64,000 nt of DNA from Macellibacteroides fermentans (lineage in GTDB: Bacteria; Bacteroidota; Bacteroidia; Bacteroidales; Tannerellaceae): assembly GCF_013409575.1 (NCBI RefSeq), contig NZ_JACCCY010000001.1, positions 1 through 64,000 on the forward strand, in the 5' to 3' direction. Numbering within the stretch: position 1 is the first letter of the stretch; every line of letters starts with the position of its first letter. The notes under the pieces are model-generated. The model did no database searches. It was given only the letters and a program-made list of their open reading frames with translations, and was not told the DNA's origin. The translations under genes and the position numbers were made by a program. Shown piece by piece: positions 24,630-35,209 of this stretch.

Positions 24630-27221
24630 ATGAATTTAAACAATTTTACAATTAAATCGCAAGAGGCTGTTCAGCAGTCTGTTCAGCTGGTTTCACAACG
24701 TGGACAGCAGGTGATAGAAGCAGCCCACATACTTAAGGCTGTCATCATGACAGGCGAGAGTGTTGTGAATTTTTTATTCCAGAAGCTGGGTGTAAATGTA
24801 CAGAACCTGCAGATGGTGCTGGACCGTCAGCTGGATTCTTATCCCAAGGTATCGGGTGGCGAGCCTTACCTGAGTAGCGAGGCCAATGCTGTATTGCAGA
24901 AGGCAATCGAATATTCGGGCAAGATGGGCGACCAGTATGTGTCGCTTGAACATATCTTGCTGGCCCTGCTCACGGAGAAGAGTGTGGCTTCGAGTATGCT
25001 GAAAGACGCGGGTGTTACCGAGAAGGAGCTTCGCCTTGCCATCGCAGAGCTGAGAAAGGGAAACAATGTTACGAGTCAGTCGGCCGAAGATACCTACAAT
25101 TCTCTTAATAAGTACGCAATCAACCTGAATGAGCGTGCCCGGTCGGGTAAGCTGGATCCGGTTATCGGTCGGGACGACGAGATACGACGGGTATTGCAGA
25201 TACTAAGCAGACGTACCAAAAACAACCCGATCCTGATTGGTGAGCCTGGGGTTGGTAAAACAGCCATAGCCGAAGGATTGGCCCATCGTATCGTACGGGG
25301 CGACGTGCCCGAAAACCTGAAAAGTAAACAGCTTTTCTCGCTGGACATGGGTGCACTGATTGCCGGAGCCAAATACAAAGGCGAGTTTGAAGAACGTCTT
25401 AAATCGGTTGTAAATGAGGTGATAAAGGCTGAAGGCGAGATCATCCTCTTTATCGACGAGATTCACACCCTGGTGGGCGCCGGTAAAAGCGATGGAGCCA
25501 TGGATGCGGCTAATATATTGAAACCTGCTCTGGCACGAGGCGAACTAAGGGCGATAGGTGCCACTACATTGGATGAGTATCAGAAGTATTTTGAAAAGGA
25601 TAAGGCTCTTGAACGTCGTTTCCAGATTGTTACGGTGGACGAACCCGACGAGCTAAGTACCATTTCTATTTTACGTGGCTTGAAGGAGAAGTACGAAAAT
25701 CACCACAAGGTGCGTATCAAAGATGATGCAATTATTTCGGCTGTGCACTTGTCGCATCGCTATATCACCGATCGGTTTCTGCCCGATAAGGCTATCGACC
25801 TGATGGATGAAGCTGCTGCACGTCTGCGTTTGCAGGTAGATTCTGTTCCGGAGTCGCTGGACGAGGTGAGCAGACGTATCAAACAGCTTGAGATCGAGCG
25901 CGAAGCTATCAAACGCGAGAACGATGTGCAAAAGCTGGAGCAGCTTAACAAAGAGATTGCCGATCTGAAGGAAGACGAGAAGACGCAGATGGCCAAGTGG
26001 CAGAGCGAGAAGGATCAGATCAACAAGATTCAACAGAACAAGATCGATATCGAAAACCTGAAGTTTGAGGCAGATAAGGCCGAGCGCGAAGGCAATTACG
26101 GTAGGGTTGCCGAAATACGCTACGGACTGATAAAGGCGAAAGAGGAGGAGATCAAAGCGGTGCAGGCGCAGTTGCATAGTCTTCAGGGCGGATCGGCCAT
26201 GATTAAAGAGGAGGTTGACAGCGAGGATATAGCCGACGTGGTTTCGAGATGGACGGGTATTCCGGTAAACAAGATGTTGCAAAGCGAAAAGGAGAAGCTG
26301 CTTAATCTGGAAGACGAACTTCACAAACGGGTGGTTGGTCAGCAGGAGGCCATCACAGCCATTGCCGATGCCGTAAGGCGCAGCCGTGCCGGTTTGCAGG
26401 ACCCGAAGCGTCCTATAGGTTCGTTTATTTTCCTCGGAACTACCGGTGTGGGTAAAACGGAGCTTGCCAAAGCGTTGGCCGAGTATCTGTTTGACGACGA
26501 GAACCTGATGACCCGTATCGATATGAGTGAGTATCAGGAGAAATTCAGTGCCACAAGGTTGATTGGTGCTCCTCCGGGATATGTGGGTTACGATGAAGGT
26601 GGACAGCTTACCGAGGCAATCAGGCGTAAGCCGTACTCGGTGGTTTTGTTCGACGAGATTGAGAAAGCACACCCTGATGTGTTCAATGTTTTATTGCAGG
26701 TGCTGGACGACGGCCGACTTACCGATAATAAAGGTAGGGTGGTAAATTTCAAGAACACGATCATTATTATGACATCCAATCTTGGATCGTCACTGATTCG
26801 TGAGAACTTTGAAAAGATAACGCCGGAAAACCACGACCAGGTGATAGAACATACTCGCAATCAGGTGTTGGAATTATTGAAGAAGACAATCCGTCCGGAG
26901 TTCCTGAACCGTATCGACGAAACGATTATGTTTACGCCGCTTAACGAAGAGGAGATAAGACAGATCGTGAATCTGCAGTTGAAGGGTGTGGCTGCGATGT
27001 TGGCTGCCAATGGCATCGTGCTCGAATTTACGGATGAGGCTTTGTCGTTCATCGCCCAAGAGGGATACGATCCTCAGTTTGGTGCCCGTCCGGTTAAAAG
27101 GGTTATTCAGAAGTACGTGCTGAACGAACTCTCAAAAGAGATCCTTAGTCAGAAGATCGACCGTAATCAAGTCATTACGATTGCAAAAAAAGGACAGGGA
27201 TTGGAGTTTGTAAATAAATAA
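24630..27221 (+). CDS. clpB: ClpB disaggregase ATPase
   Basis: An 863-residue AAA+ protein of full ClpB length. The Clp N-domain repeats occupy residues 1-145, AAA1 holds [13 protein letters not shown] near 203, the ClpB-specific coiled-coil middle domain spans about 410-530, and AAA2 holds [14 protein letters not shown] near 603 with a C-terminal sensor and the D2-small region. It works with DnaK to rescue aggregated proteins in the cytoplasm. A ribosome-binding-like GGAGA stretch lies upstream of the ATG, and a hairpin follows the stop. Monocistronic. Confidence 0.98.
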   Translation: MNLNNFTIKSQEAVQQSVQLVSQRGQQVIEAAHILKAVIMTGESVVNFLFQKLGVNVQNLQMVLDRQLDSYPKVSGGEPYLSSEANAVLQKAIEYSGKMGDQYVSLEHILLALLTEKSVASSMLKDAGVTEKELRLAIAELRKGNNVTSQSAEDTYNSLNKYAINLNERARSGKLDPVIGRDDEIRRVLQILSRRTKNNPILIGEPGVGKTAIAEGLAHRIVRGDVPENLKSKQLFSLDMGALIAGAKYKGEFEERLKSVVNEVIKAEGEIILFIDEIHTLVGAGKSDGAMDAANILKPALARGELRAIGATTLDEYQKYFEKDKALERRFQIVTVDEPDELSTISILRGLKEKYENHHKVRIKDDAIISAVHLSHRYITDRFLPDKAIDLMDEAAARLRLQVDSVPESLDEVSRRIKQLEIEREAIKRENDVQKLEQLNKEIADLKEDEKTQMAKWQSEKDQINKIQQNKIDIENLKFEADKAEREGNYGRVAEIRYGLIKAKEEEIKAVQAQLHSLQGGSAMIKEEVDSEDIADVVSRWTGIPVNKMLQSEKEKLLNLEDELHKRVVGQQEAITAIADAVRRSRAGLQDPKRPIGSFIFLGTTGVGKTELAKALAEYLFDDENLMTRIDMSEYQEKFSATRLIGAPPGYVGYDEGGQLTEAIRRKPYSVVLFDEIEKAHPDVFNVLLQVLDDGRLTDNKGRVVNFKNTIIIMTSNLGSSLIRENFEKITPENHDQVIEHTRNQVLELLKKTIRPEFLNRIDETIMFTPLNEEEIRQIVNLQLKGVAAMLAANGIVLEFTDEALSFIAQEGYDPQFGARPVKRVIQKYVLNELSKEILSQKIDRNQVITIAKKGQGLEFVNK

Positions 27222-27232
27222 TTGACAAAGTG

Positions 27233-27267
27233 ATAGGGGAGGTGTAAAAATTTACGCTTCCCTTATT
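27233..27267 (+). terminator. clpB downstream hairpin (weak terminator)
   Basis: ATAGGGGAGGTGTAAA pairs with TTTACGCTTCCCTTAT, using three G-U wobbles; the following T content is modest. Confidence 0.5.
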
Positions 27268-27295
27268 GTTTCTGTCGCACTAAGTTTTACCTTTG
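27266..27295 (+). promoter_or_regulatory. Promoter of the small acidic protein gene
   Basis: TTGT (27266-27269), 18 bp, TACCTTTG (27288-27295), 32 bp before the ATG at 27327. Confidence 0.55.
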
Positions 27296-27326
27296 CATGA
27301 ACAAAAACAATTAATCGAACTAAATT

Positions 27327-27656
27327 ATGAGTGAGAAGGATGATATGTTAATTTATGATGAAGACGATTCTGTGAAGTTTATTCAGAATTATCTTCCTCA
27401 GGAAATGAAGGGCAAATTCAGCAACGACGATATAAATTATATCGTAGATCTAGTTTACGATTTCTATGAATCCAAAGGTTTTATGAACGAAGATCCTGAA
27501 AAGGATGCGGATGTGGAAATTGATGAAGAAGAGCTGATCGCTTACGTAATTAAGAACGCCAAGAAAGACGGAGTAGGCAAGTTTGAAGCCGAAGAAATTA
27601 GCTTTATCGTACAAGGGGAGCTTGAATATTGCGATTCAATCAACATGTTTGAGTGA
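27327..27656 (+). CDS. Small acidic conserved Bacteroidales protein
   Basis: A 109-residue, strongly acidic cytoplasmic protein rich in D and E, starting MSEKDDMLIYDEDDSVKFIQ. Predicted all-helical, with no signal peptide, membrane segment or motif I recognise. The central KFSNDDINYIVDLVYDFYES looks amphipathic and suggests protein-protein contacts. It has a good promoter upstream and lies between clpB and an OmpA lipoprotein. Function unknown. Confidence 0.75.
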   Translation: MSEKDDMLIYDEDDSVKFIQNYLPQEMKGKFSNDDINYIVDLVYDFYESKGFMNEDPEKDADVEIDEEELIAYVIKNAKKDGVGKFEAEEISFIVQGELEYCDSINMFE

Positions 27657-27720
27657 TAAACTGTTATTCCTTTGTAACAAGATTTATTGACATTTTATTA
27701 ATAACTAATAATTTTGATTT

Positions 27721-28395
27721 ATGAAAAATTTTAAGATGATTTCGGTCCTGATGCTGTGTGCAGCTGTACTTCTGTCGGGTTGTGGAGCAAGCAATACAGT
27801 GAAAGGAACCGCTATTGGTGTTGGTGGAGGTGCTGCAGTTGGTGCAGGTGTAGGCAAAATTGCAGGTAACACAGCTTTGGGAGCCATTATCGGTGCAGCT
27901 GTAGGTGGTACTGCCGGAGCTTTGATCGGAAAGAAAATGGACAAGCAGAAGAAAGAGTTGGAAGCTTCTATTCCAGATGCTACAGTTGAGACTGTAAACA
28001 ATGGCGAAGCAATCAAGGTTACTTTCGATTCAGGTATTTTGTTTGCTACAAATTCAAGTACAGTAAGCGATGCTTCTAAATCGGCTTTACGCAACTTCGC
28101 ATCCAGCCTGAACTCAAATCCGGATACCAATATCAAAATTATCGGTCATACAGATAATACAGGTAGAGTGGAATACAACCAGACTCTTTCTGAGAAACGT
28201 GCTAAAAGCGTGTACGATTATTTATTGAACCAATCTGTATCAAGCAACCGTATGCAGTTTGAAGGTAAAGGTATCACTGAACCTGTTGCCGACAACTCTA
28301 CTGCTGCTGGCAGACAACAGAATCGTCGTGTTGAAATCCTGATTCTGGCTAATCAGAAAATGATCCAGGAAGCTCAACAGGGTACGCTTAAATAA
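27721..28395 (+). CDS. OmpA-family lipoprotein with glycine zipper (YiaD-like)
   Basis: A 224-residue outer-membrane lipoprotein: signal peptide with lipobox LLSGC (Cys near residue 21), a long glycine-zipper segment (GVGGGAAVGAGVGKIAGN through GAALIGKK), then an OmpA C-terminal peptidoglycan-binding domain from about 110 with GHTDNTGRVEYNQTLSEKRA and GRQQNRRVEI. This is the YiaD/PAL-like arrangement. It tethers the outer membrane to peptidoglycan. Followed by a strong terminator. Confidence 0.95.
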   Translation: MKNFKMISVLMLCAAVLLSGCGASNTVKGTAIGVGGGAAVGAGVGKIAGNTALGAIIGAAVGGTAGALIGKKMDKQKKELEASIPDATVETVNNGEAIKVTFDSGILFATNSSTVSDASKSALRNFASSLNSNPDTNIKIIGHTDNTGRVEYNQTLSEKRAKSVYDYLLNQSVSSNRMQFEGKGITEPVADNSTAAGRQQNRRVEILILANQKMIQEAQQGTLK

Positions 28396-28418
28396 GAAAA
28401 TTACATTTTTTTTAGGAT

Positions 28419-28452
28419 TCCGGACAACATAACTTGTTGTCCGGATTTTTTA
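28419..28452 (+). terminator. Intrinsic terminator
   Basis: Perfect 11-bp stem TCCGGACAACA (28419-28429) and TGTTGTCCGGA (28435-28445), 5-nt loop, then TTTTTTA. Confidence 0.93.
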
Positions 28453-28485
28453 TTGCCGTAAATTGGTTACGTTTGCACTAAATTT

Positions 28486-29742
28486 ATGGAGTGTATGAAG
28501 ACATTGATTTGTGGATTGAAAACGTCTCTTTCTGTTAAGCTGTGGCTATTGATACTATGTTTTGTTCCTTTCATGGGAATTGCCCAGATTGATGAGAGGG
28601 TGTATATGACCGACAGCAGGCTTGACTCCACAAAGAAAGGCGAACTTTCCATCGAAATAGACAATATAAGTTTCTTTCAGAACAACGAATTCAGTTCGGA
28701 CCTGGTAAAGGGATATACCTTGCCTGGTATGTGGGTACAGCCCAAAGCTGTATTTTATCCCCTCGGGAATATCAAACTGGAAGCCGGTCTGCATATGCTT
28801 CGCTACTGGGGTGCCAATAAATATCCAAATTTTGCCTATACGGATATCGCCAAATGGAAAGGAAGTCAGTATCAGAGTGGCGTGCATTGGCTGCCCTATT
28901 TTAGAGCGCATTTTTCATTATCCCCTAAACTGGACATCATTCTGGGTAATATCTACGGTGCAGCCAATCACCGTCTGGCAGATCCTTTATACAACAGCGA
29001 GCTGAATCTGTCTGCCGACCCTGAGGCAGGTATGCAATTGCTATACAAATCGAAGACGGTGGATGTAGATGCCTGGATCAACTGGGAAAGCTTTATCTTT
29101 GAAGGTGATACCCACCAGGAGGCTTTCACTGTGGGGCTTTCGTCGCAACTACGACTAAACGAAACTTCTAAAAAGGTACATTTCTATCTGCCTGTACAGG
29201 TGCTTGCACAACACAGGGGGGGCGAGATCGATACTATTTTTACCAATTCCATTCAAACCAATATCAATGCGGCTGTTGGGGCCGGTATTACCGTTTCGGT
29301 GGGCGACCATTCGTTGCGTCAGCTTAATTTTGAGCTTACCGGAGTGGGATTGTATCAGCAGTCGGGTAAATGGCTTCCCTACACATCGGGCTATGGAATT
29401 TATCCCAAACTAACTGCCTCTTTTAAATATGTTCGTCTGAAGGCAGCTTACTGGACCTGTCATAATTTTGTGTCTTTGCTTGGAAGTCCGTTTTTTGGTT
29501 CCCTTTCTACTGCTTATCCGGGCAGACAATACCAGAATCCCGGATTCATATATGCCGGATTTGAGTACTCCAAGACTTTTGCCAAAGGATTTTCATTAGG
29601 TGTTGACCTGGATGTTTACAGGCATAATGCAGTAACCTCTTTAGATCCGGAAAAGGGGTTACTGAACGAAAAAGCGGCTGTAAGTTTTGGAGCCGGAGTA
29701 TACCTGAGAATAAATCCAACATTTTTATTAAAAAAGTTCTGA
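28486..29742 (+). CDS. Hypothetical outer-membrane beta-barrel protein
   Basis: A 418-residue exported protein. An ATG at 28495 (MKTLICGLKTSLS...) may be the true start; the signal peptide ends near FMGIAQ. The remainder shows alternating-hydrophobicity strands with aromatic girdles (for example KAVFYPLGNIKLEAGLHMLR and KLTASFKYVRLKAAYW), and the last strand is YLRINPTFLLKKF, ending in Phe like an outer-membrane barrel. It has the upstream -7 element TACGTTTG at 28468-28475. No specific porin family recognised; transport or structural role is inference. Confidence 0.7.
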   Translation: MECMKTLICGLKTSLSVKLWLLILCFVPFMGIAQIDERVYMTDSRLDSTKKGELSIEIDNISFFQNNEFSSDLVKGYTLPGMWVQPKAVFYPLGNIKLEAGLHMLRYWGANKYPNFAYTDIAKWKGSQYQSGVHWLPYFRAHFSLSPKLDIILGNIYGAANHRLADPLYNSELNLSADPEAGMQLLYKSKTVDVDAWINWESFIFEGDTHQEAFTVGLSSQLRLNETSKKVHFYLPVQVLAQHRGGEIDTIFTNSIQTNINAAVGAGITVSVGDHSLRQLNFELTGVGLYQQSGKWLPYTSGYGIYPKLTASFKYVRLKAAYWTCHNFVSLLGSPFFGSLSTAYPGRQYQNPGFIYAGFEYSKTFAKGFSLGVDLDVYRHNAVTSLDPEKGLLNEKAAVSFGAGVYLRINPTFLLKKF

Positions 29743-29757
29743 TAACATTTTTTTACT

Positions 29758-29765
29758 TATATTTG
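29758..29765 (+). promoter_or_regulatory. -7 element upstream of the ECF sigma gene
   Basis: TATATTTG at 29758-29765 matches TAnnTTTG; the -33 element is unclear. The leader to the sigma start is about 130 nt. Confidence 0.45.
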
Positions 29766-29900
29766 CATGCTATCCGTTGGATAGGATTCGATTTATTGAA
29801 ACGAGCACGTTTCTGTATCTGAACTCTGGAGATGAATATAACTCGCTACAAGTTCCATCCCAGCCAGAATTAAACTTTATTTATATGAAAAGGTAAATAT

Positions 29901-30497
29901 ATGAGTGCTTTGTTTGATCATACTATGATAAAAATGGGCATAGAGGACAGGGAGGGGTTTGACAACCTGTTCCGACACTATTATCCTCGCTTGAAATCGT
30001 ACGTTTCGTCGTTTGTAGAAGATTCGGTAGCGGAAGACATTACACAGGACGTATTTCTATATGTTTGGGAAAACAGAAAAAAAATCCATGTTGGTCCGGC
30101 TTTCCATTCCTATCTGTTTCAAGCGGGTTATACAAGATCGATCGACTACCTTAAGAGACAAAAATCCGTTACCGGATTCTCATCGCTTATCCAGAATGAA
30201 ATTACGCAGATTTACGAAACGCTGGCTGTTAATGAGGGTGATATACTTGAAAATCTGTATTCGGAGGACTTCTATGAGAAACTATATACCTTGTTGGAGC
30301 TGATTCCAGAACAGCGACGCAATGTTTTTCTGATGGCCTATATGGACGGATTAAAGACGAAGGAGATTGCCGCCAACCTGGATATCCCGCAACGCACGGT
30401 TGAAAGTCACATTTACCTTACCCTTAAATTTCTGAAAGAACACTTCGAGAAAAAAGATTTCTTCCTGCTTTTGCTGTTAATTCAGTTTTCTATCTAA
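29901..30497 (+). CDS. ECF-type RNA polymerase sigma-70 factor
   Basis: A 198-residue protein of the Bacteroidetes ECF expansion family. Region 2 includes FRHYYPRLKSYVSSFV and the ITQDVFLYVWENRKK conserved core (about residues 25-60). Region 4 has the HTH LKTKEIAANLDIPQRTVESH (about residues 150-170). It directs RNA polymerase to promoters of the SusC/SusD locus. The FecR-type anti-sigma partner lies 64 bp downstream. Released when the STN domain of the SusC-like receptor signals ligand binding. Confidence 0.97.
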   Translation: MSALFDHTMIKMGIEDREGFDNLFRHYYPRLKSYVSSFVEDSVAEDITQDVFLYVWENRKKIHVGPAFHSYLFQAGYTRSIDYLKRQKSVTGFSSLIQNEITQIYETLAVNEGDILENLYSEDFYEKLYTLLELIPEQRRNVFLMAYMDGLKTKEIAANLDIPQRTVESHIYLTLKFLKEHFEKKDFFLLLLLIQFSI

Positions 30498-30561
30498 AAT
30501 AATCCGCATTTTGCTCCGTAGTTTTTCGCTTACAGCCGTTATGCTTGTATAGATTGAAAAA

Positions 30562-31530
30562 ATGGAGTTCGACTACAAAATATTAGCTAAATATATTATC
30601 GGAGAGATCACCTTCGAAGAACAAACGAGTCTGGTTGAGTGGAGTCAAATGTCTGAAGAGAATAATTTGCTGCTCAAAAAGATCGTAGAAGCACGTATTC
30701 TGAAAAAATTTGTCTTACATAACAGCAAAGAAAAAACGGAACAGGCATTGCTTACGCTACATAATAAGATTGAACGTAAATCGATCTGGTCTATTCTGCG
30801 TCCGTACCTTGGCTATGTGGCTCTCTTTTTTCTGCTTATCTTTTCGTCTGTACTGGGAAGTATCTACTATTCTGCTTCGCACGAATACATCAGTATTGTT
30901 GTGAAACCAGGAGAGAAAATAAAGAAAATAGTGCTGGAAGATAGTTCGGTGGTATGGCTCAACAGCGAGTCGGTGCTCCGTATTCCCACTTCGTTTTCAC
31001 CTAAAAAAAGAGTGGTGAAGCTGGAGGGGGAGGCATTTTTTGATATAACTAAACAAAAAGGTATCCCGTTTCGTGTTGAAACGGAACATGTGGATGTAAA
31101 AGTATTGGGAACCTCTTTTAACTTAAATACTGAAGCAGCAGATAACGCATTCGAAGCAGTGCTTGTTTCCGGTAAAATTGTTTTACAGGACAAGCATGAA
31201 AAAGATATCTTACGGATGTCTCCTTCCGAAAAGGTTATCTATAGTCCTTCCAGAAACGAATATTCCATCGAAACGGTTGATACTAATGTCAGCACCGCAT
31301 GGCATTTAAACCAGATGACCTTCGAAAATTCCACTTTGCGTGAGATTGTAAACAAGCTGTCCATGCTATACGATGTAAATATCAACATCGAATCAAAGGA
31401 GTTGGCCGACAGAAGGTACCGGTGTGTAATAAACAGAGACGAGACTCTGATTGAGGTGTTGGATATATTAAAATATCTGGCTCCAATCACGTATCGGATA
31501 GAAGGAAACGAAGTCTTTATTAGTAAATAA
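30562..31530 (+). CDS. FecR-type anti-sigma regulator
   Basis: A 322-residue inner-membrane protein: cytoplasmic N-terminus (1-75), one transmembrane segment (LGYVALFFLLIFSSVLGSIY, about 76-98), then a periplasmic FecR domain with VVKPGEKIKKIVLEDSSVVW and KVLGTSFNLN, and a C-terminal DUF4974-like region (TFENSTLREIVNKLSMLY). It binds and holds the ECF sigma factor and receives the signal from the outer-membrane receptor. Encoded between sigma and SusC, as usual. Confidence 0.95.
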   Translation: MEFDYKILAKYIIGEITFEEQTSLVEWSQMSEENNLLLKKIVEARILKKFVLHNSKEKTEQALLTLHNKIERKSIWSILRPYLGYVALFFLLIFSSVLGSIYYSASHEYISIVVKPGEKIKKIVLEDSSVVWLNSESVLRIPTSFSPKKRVVKLEGEAFFDITKQKGIPFRVETEHVDVKVLGTSFNLNTEAADNAFEAVLVSGKIVLQDKHEKDILRMSPSEKVIYSPSRNEYSIETVDTNVSTAWHLNQMTFENSTLREIVNKLSMLYDVNINIESKELADRRYRCVINRDETLIEVLDILKYLAPITYRIEGNEVFISK

Positions 31531-31576
31531 TATGTAAATTCTATGCCTATGATATAAAATAAGAGAGAAAACAAAA

Positions 31577-31607
31577 GCCGGGAAAATGCTGCAACATTTA
31601 ACCCGGC
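31577..31607 (+). promoter_or_regulatory. Hairpin in the SusC leader
   Basis: GCCGGG (31577-31582) pairs with CCCGGC (31602-31607), with an inner AATG/CATT stem; no U-tract follows. It lies between FecR and SusC, where it could protect or process mRNA or attenuate. Confidence 0.55.
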
Positions 31608-31658
31608 CTGAAAATTAATTAATAAGGTTTTACTATCAACTAAAAATCATTCAAATTT

Positions 31659-34600
31659 ATGAATAAACTAATAACCCTCCAAGAGAAAAGGTCGTTTTCT
31701 TGGGGTAAAAGATCTATGCGGATTATGAAGGTTACTTTAATTTTATGCTTCTTAGCCATTCAGCTGTCTGCTGCGAGTGTATATTCTCAGTATGTGAGTC
31801 TTAACTTGTCAATGAAAAACACTACTGTAGGTGCAGTGATAAACAGCATCAAATCGCAGACCGGTTACGAATTCTCTTACGATGCCGACTTATTGGACAA
31901 GGTGATCGGTACGGTTTCTGTCGACATGAAAAATGAACAGATAGAAACAATATTAAATAAAATATTTGGTGGAACGGATATCAATTTCCGTGTGTTGAAC
32001 AACCGTATATTTTTAAAAGAGGAACCCGGAAAGCTGAAGAATCTGTCGGTTGTAAACCAGCAACAGAGTCAGAAAACCGTAAAAGGTACGGTGGTTGATG
32101 CTGCGAATATCCCGGTTATCGGTGCCAACGTATTTGTAAAGGGTACCACTCATGGTACGATTACGGATATGGATGGTAATTTCACGCTTACGAATGTGGC
32201 TGAAAACTCTACATTGGTTATATCCTATATCGGATTTCTTGAAAAGAATGTAGAGGTGGGAAATAAGACTTCTTTCGATATTGTGCTGCTGGAAGATTCC
32301 AAGAAGTTGGAAGAGGTTGTGATTGTAGGCTACGGTACACAAAAGAAGGTGAATTTAACCGGATCCATCACGGCTGTAAATGCTTCGGAATTGAGTGGTA
32401 TATCTACCTCCAACCTGTCCAATACCCTGGCCGGGCGCGCTCCGGGTGTTAATATTACAGGAAACTCGGGATTGATGGGATCTTCATCAAATATCCGCAT
32501 CCGTGGTGGATTTGGTGAACCGTTGTTTGTAATTGACGGTATCGTACGTGATAAGGAAGCATTTGATGCATTGGAGGTGAATGAAATTGACCAGCTGAGC
32601 TTCCTTAAGGATGCAGCCACTGCATCTATTTATGGTTCGCAGGCAGGTAACGGCGTTGTGCTTGTAACCACAAAGGGGGGAACACAGCAGAAGCCGATGT
32701 TCAATTACCAGGGTTCGTATACGTTTATGACTCCAACGCAGGAGTTGTTTTCGGATATGTTCACCGCTACAGACGAATTGATTTACCAGAATCGTGTGGC
32801 TCAGTATCAGGGTCTGGCTACGCCCAATGGCGAGAAAGAGTTTGAATACTTCAAAGATAAAAATTACAATGTAAACGATTATATCTGGCAAACTCCCTGG
32901 AATCAGAAGCATTCTGTAAGTGTATCCGGCGGAAACGATAAGGTTACCTATTATGCTCTGGGTAGTTATATAGGTGAAGAGGGGTCATATAAAAATCTGG
33001 AGAACGACAAGTTCAACCTTCGTTCGAATGTAACAGCCAAAATTACAGATCAGATAAAGATGAACTTTAACCTGGCTGCAAATCAGCAGAACCAGCAGCG
33101 GTTCTATTGGCCGTTTTCTGACGACGACGAGCAGACCATCGGCGACCTTTATCGTTGTACCTTCAACTGGCCGAAAACCTATCCGTTTTATCTGAATGCA
33201 GACGGATCGCCGGCTAACAACGTTACGGATTATCCGGTTCAGACACCTATGGGTAGCTGGCAGGCATGGAATGTGGTTGACCAGGTGGTGGGCGATCGCT
33301 ATATCAAAACCAGAAAAAGAGAGGTGAATGCAATCTTGTCGTTCGACATAGATTTGGGTAAGTTCATCCCCGGACTAACAACCAAGCTTGTTGGTAATTA
33401 TATCGGTAACGATTATATGCGTAAAAAATACCTTACTTACCAGCACAACTATGTATGGGCTGCTGCCAACTCGGACCAGAACCGTTTCATCCCGGCTGCA
33501 CCAGACCCCAATAAGATGAATACGTTTACATTCTCTCAGAATCAGGAGTTTTTGAGTTATAATGTTCATTCATTGTGGAGCGAACAATTAAACTGGTTCC
33601 TTAACTATAACCACAGCTTCGGAAAGCACGATGTTTCCGGTACATTGGTGTGGGAACAACAGGCTAACGGCGGCGAAAAGGTTTTTGCCAAGGGCGAAAG
33701 TCCGCTTACAAACTACGACCAGATGTTCGTTTACTCTACAGATGCCGAACGTAGATGGGGAGATGCCTGGGAAGTAACCAACGGACGTTTGTCGTGGATC
33801 GGTCGCTTTAACTATACCTACGATCAGAAGTATATCGCCGAGTTTTCGTTCCGCTATGACGGAAATACCTTGTTCCCGAAAGAGAAACGCTGGGGATTCT
33901 TCCCATCTTTCTCCGGTGCCTGGCGTATAAGCAACGAATCGTTTATGGAAAATACTTCCAATTGGTTGGATAACCTCAAGATCAGAGCATCTTATGGTAC
34001 AACCGGTAACGATTTGAATGTGAACAACAAGGAAATCGAGCCATTTTCTTATATGAATGTATATCAGTCGGGTTATTCGTACATTTGGGGTGATAACCTG
34101 AACTTGGGTATTGAACCTGGCGCAACTCCAAACCCGTACCTTACCTGGGCTACATCGGCTACCTACAACGTTGGATTTGATTTTGGAGTACTTAACAATC
34201 GCTTAAGCGGATCGTTTGATGCTTTCTATAAAACAGAAAAAGATATTCTTGGATCCAGAATTGTTACGATTCCCGATACTTACGGACAATCACTTGCTCC
34301 CGAAAACTACGCCGAAAGATCCTGGAGAGGGGTTGAGTTTAACGCGATGTGGAGAGATAAAGCCTTTGGCGGTCAGCTTGATTATTCTATCTATGGTAAT
34401 GTTGGTTTTTCAAAAGACCAATGGGATGTATTGGATCAGACGGCTCTTTATTCTCCCGGCGGAAATCTGGAAGAGTTTTCGGCCATCGGAAAACCTCTTA
34501 ACCGCTTAAGCGGACTTAAAACGTTGGGTATTATTCGTACGCAGGAACAATTGGACGAGTTGCTTGCCAAAGGATTTAAACAATATGGTAGAAATCCGTA

Positions 34601-35198
34601 TCTTGGCGGACTTTATTTTGAAGATGTACGTGGAGATGGTTATTCACTCGGTCCCGACGGAAAGATTGACGGTAACGACGTTCAGCTGCTTTCAGATAAT
34701 GCGGCTCCCCGCATCAACTATGGTTTTGGTACAAACCTGTCATGGAAAGGATTTACAATGGACATCCATTTCCAGGGAGTGGGATTGTACGACCGTATGA
34801 TAAGCAACCTGGGAGAAGGGATGGGCGGAATCCGTCAGTATGGTGGTACGGTAAGACCTTATTATCCTATCTGGACAGATGATGTATGGACTCCCGAAAA
34901 TCCAAATGCCAAATATCCGAGGGTAATTGGTAAAAGCTGGTACGAATCCGGAACAGGTGCTCAGTCTTTCTGGATCAGAAACGGTGCTTACCTGCGATTG
35001 AAAAACCTGAATGTTGGTTATAATTTGCCTAAGAGCTGGATTTCGTTCCTTAACCTTGAATCTGCTCAGCTTTTCGTAAACGGTACCAACCTGTTTGTGC
35101 TTTCTGCAATGACAGAGTTCCATGATCCCGAGCAGGATTGCTACGATTCTTATCCGTTAATGAAATCATTTACTTTTGGCGTAGATATTAAATTCTAA
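31659..35198 (+). CDS. SusC/RagA-family TonB-dependent receptor with STN domain
   Basis: A 1179-residue outer-membrane transporter. A signal peptide (about 1-44) is followed by an STN domain (about 50-115, MKNTTVGAVINSIKSQTGYE), a carboxypeptidase-regulatory-like domain (about 135-220, GTVVDAANIPVIGANV) and the plug starting near 228 with EEVVIVGYGTQKK. The rest is the 22-strand barrel, ending DIKF. The STN domain signals to FecR, so this receptor both imports substrate and controls its own ECF sigma factor. It pairs with the SusD protein encoded 11 bp downstream. Substrate unknown; probably a glycan. Confidence 0.97.
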   Translation: MNKLITLQEKRSFSWGKRSMRIMKVTLILCFLAIQLSAASVYSQYVSLNLSMKNTTVGAVINSIKSQTGYEFSYDADLLDKVIGTVSVDMKNEQIETILNKIFGGTDINFRVLNNRIFLKEEPGKLKNLSVVNQQQSQKTVKGTVVDAANIPVIGANVFVKGTTHGTITDMDGNFTLTNVAENSTLVISYIGFLEKNVEVGNKTSFDIVLLEDSKKLEEVVIVGYGTQKKVNLTGSITAVNASELSGISTSNLSNTLAGRAPGVNITGNSGLMGSSSNIRIRGGFGEPLFVIDGIVRDKEAFDALEVNEIDQLSFLKDAATASIYGSQAGNGVVLVTTKGGTQQKPMFNYQGSYTFMTPTQELFSDMFTATDELIYQNRVAQYQGLATPNGEKEFEYFKDKNYNVNDYIWQTPWNQKHSVSVSGGNDKVTYYALGSYIGEEGSYKNLENDKFNLRSNVTAKITDQIKMNFNLAANQQNQQRFYWPFSDDDEQTIGDLYRCTFNWPKTYPFYLNADGSPANNVTDYPVQTPMGSWQAWNVVDQVVGDRYIKTRKREVNAILSFDIDLGKFIPGLTTKLVGNYIGNDYMRKKYLTYQHNYVWAAANSDQNRFIPAAPDPNKMNTFTFSQNQEFLSYNVHSLWSEQLNWFLNYNHSFGKHDVSGTLVWEQQANGGEKVFAKGESPLTNYDQMFVYSTDAERRWGDAWEVTNGRLSWIGRFNYTYDQKYIAEFSFRYDGNTLFPKEKRWGFFPSFSGAWRISNESFMENTSNWLDNLKIRASYGTTGNDLNVNNKEIEPFSYMNVYQSGYSYIWGDNLNLGIEPGATPNPYLTWATSATYNVGFDFGVLNNRLSGSFDAFYKTEKDILGSRIVTIPDTYGQSLAPENYAERSWRGVEFNAMWRDKAFGGQLDYSIYGNVGFSKDQWDVLDQTALYSPGGNLEEFSAIGKPLNRLSGLKTLGIIRTQEQLDELLAKGFKQYGRNPYLGGLYFEDVRGDGYSLGPDGKIDGNDVQLLSDNAAPRINYGFGTNLSWKGFTMDIHFQGVGLYDRMISNLGEGMGGIRQYGGTVRPYYPIWTDDVWTPENPNAKYPRVIGKSWYESGTGAQSFWIRNGAYLRLKNLNVGYNLPKSWISFLNLESAQLFVNGTNLFVLSAMTEFHDPEQDCYDSYPLMKSFTFGVDIKF

Positions 35199-35209
35199 TA
35201 ATTGATGGT

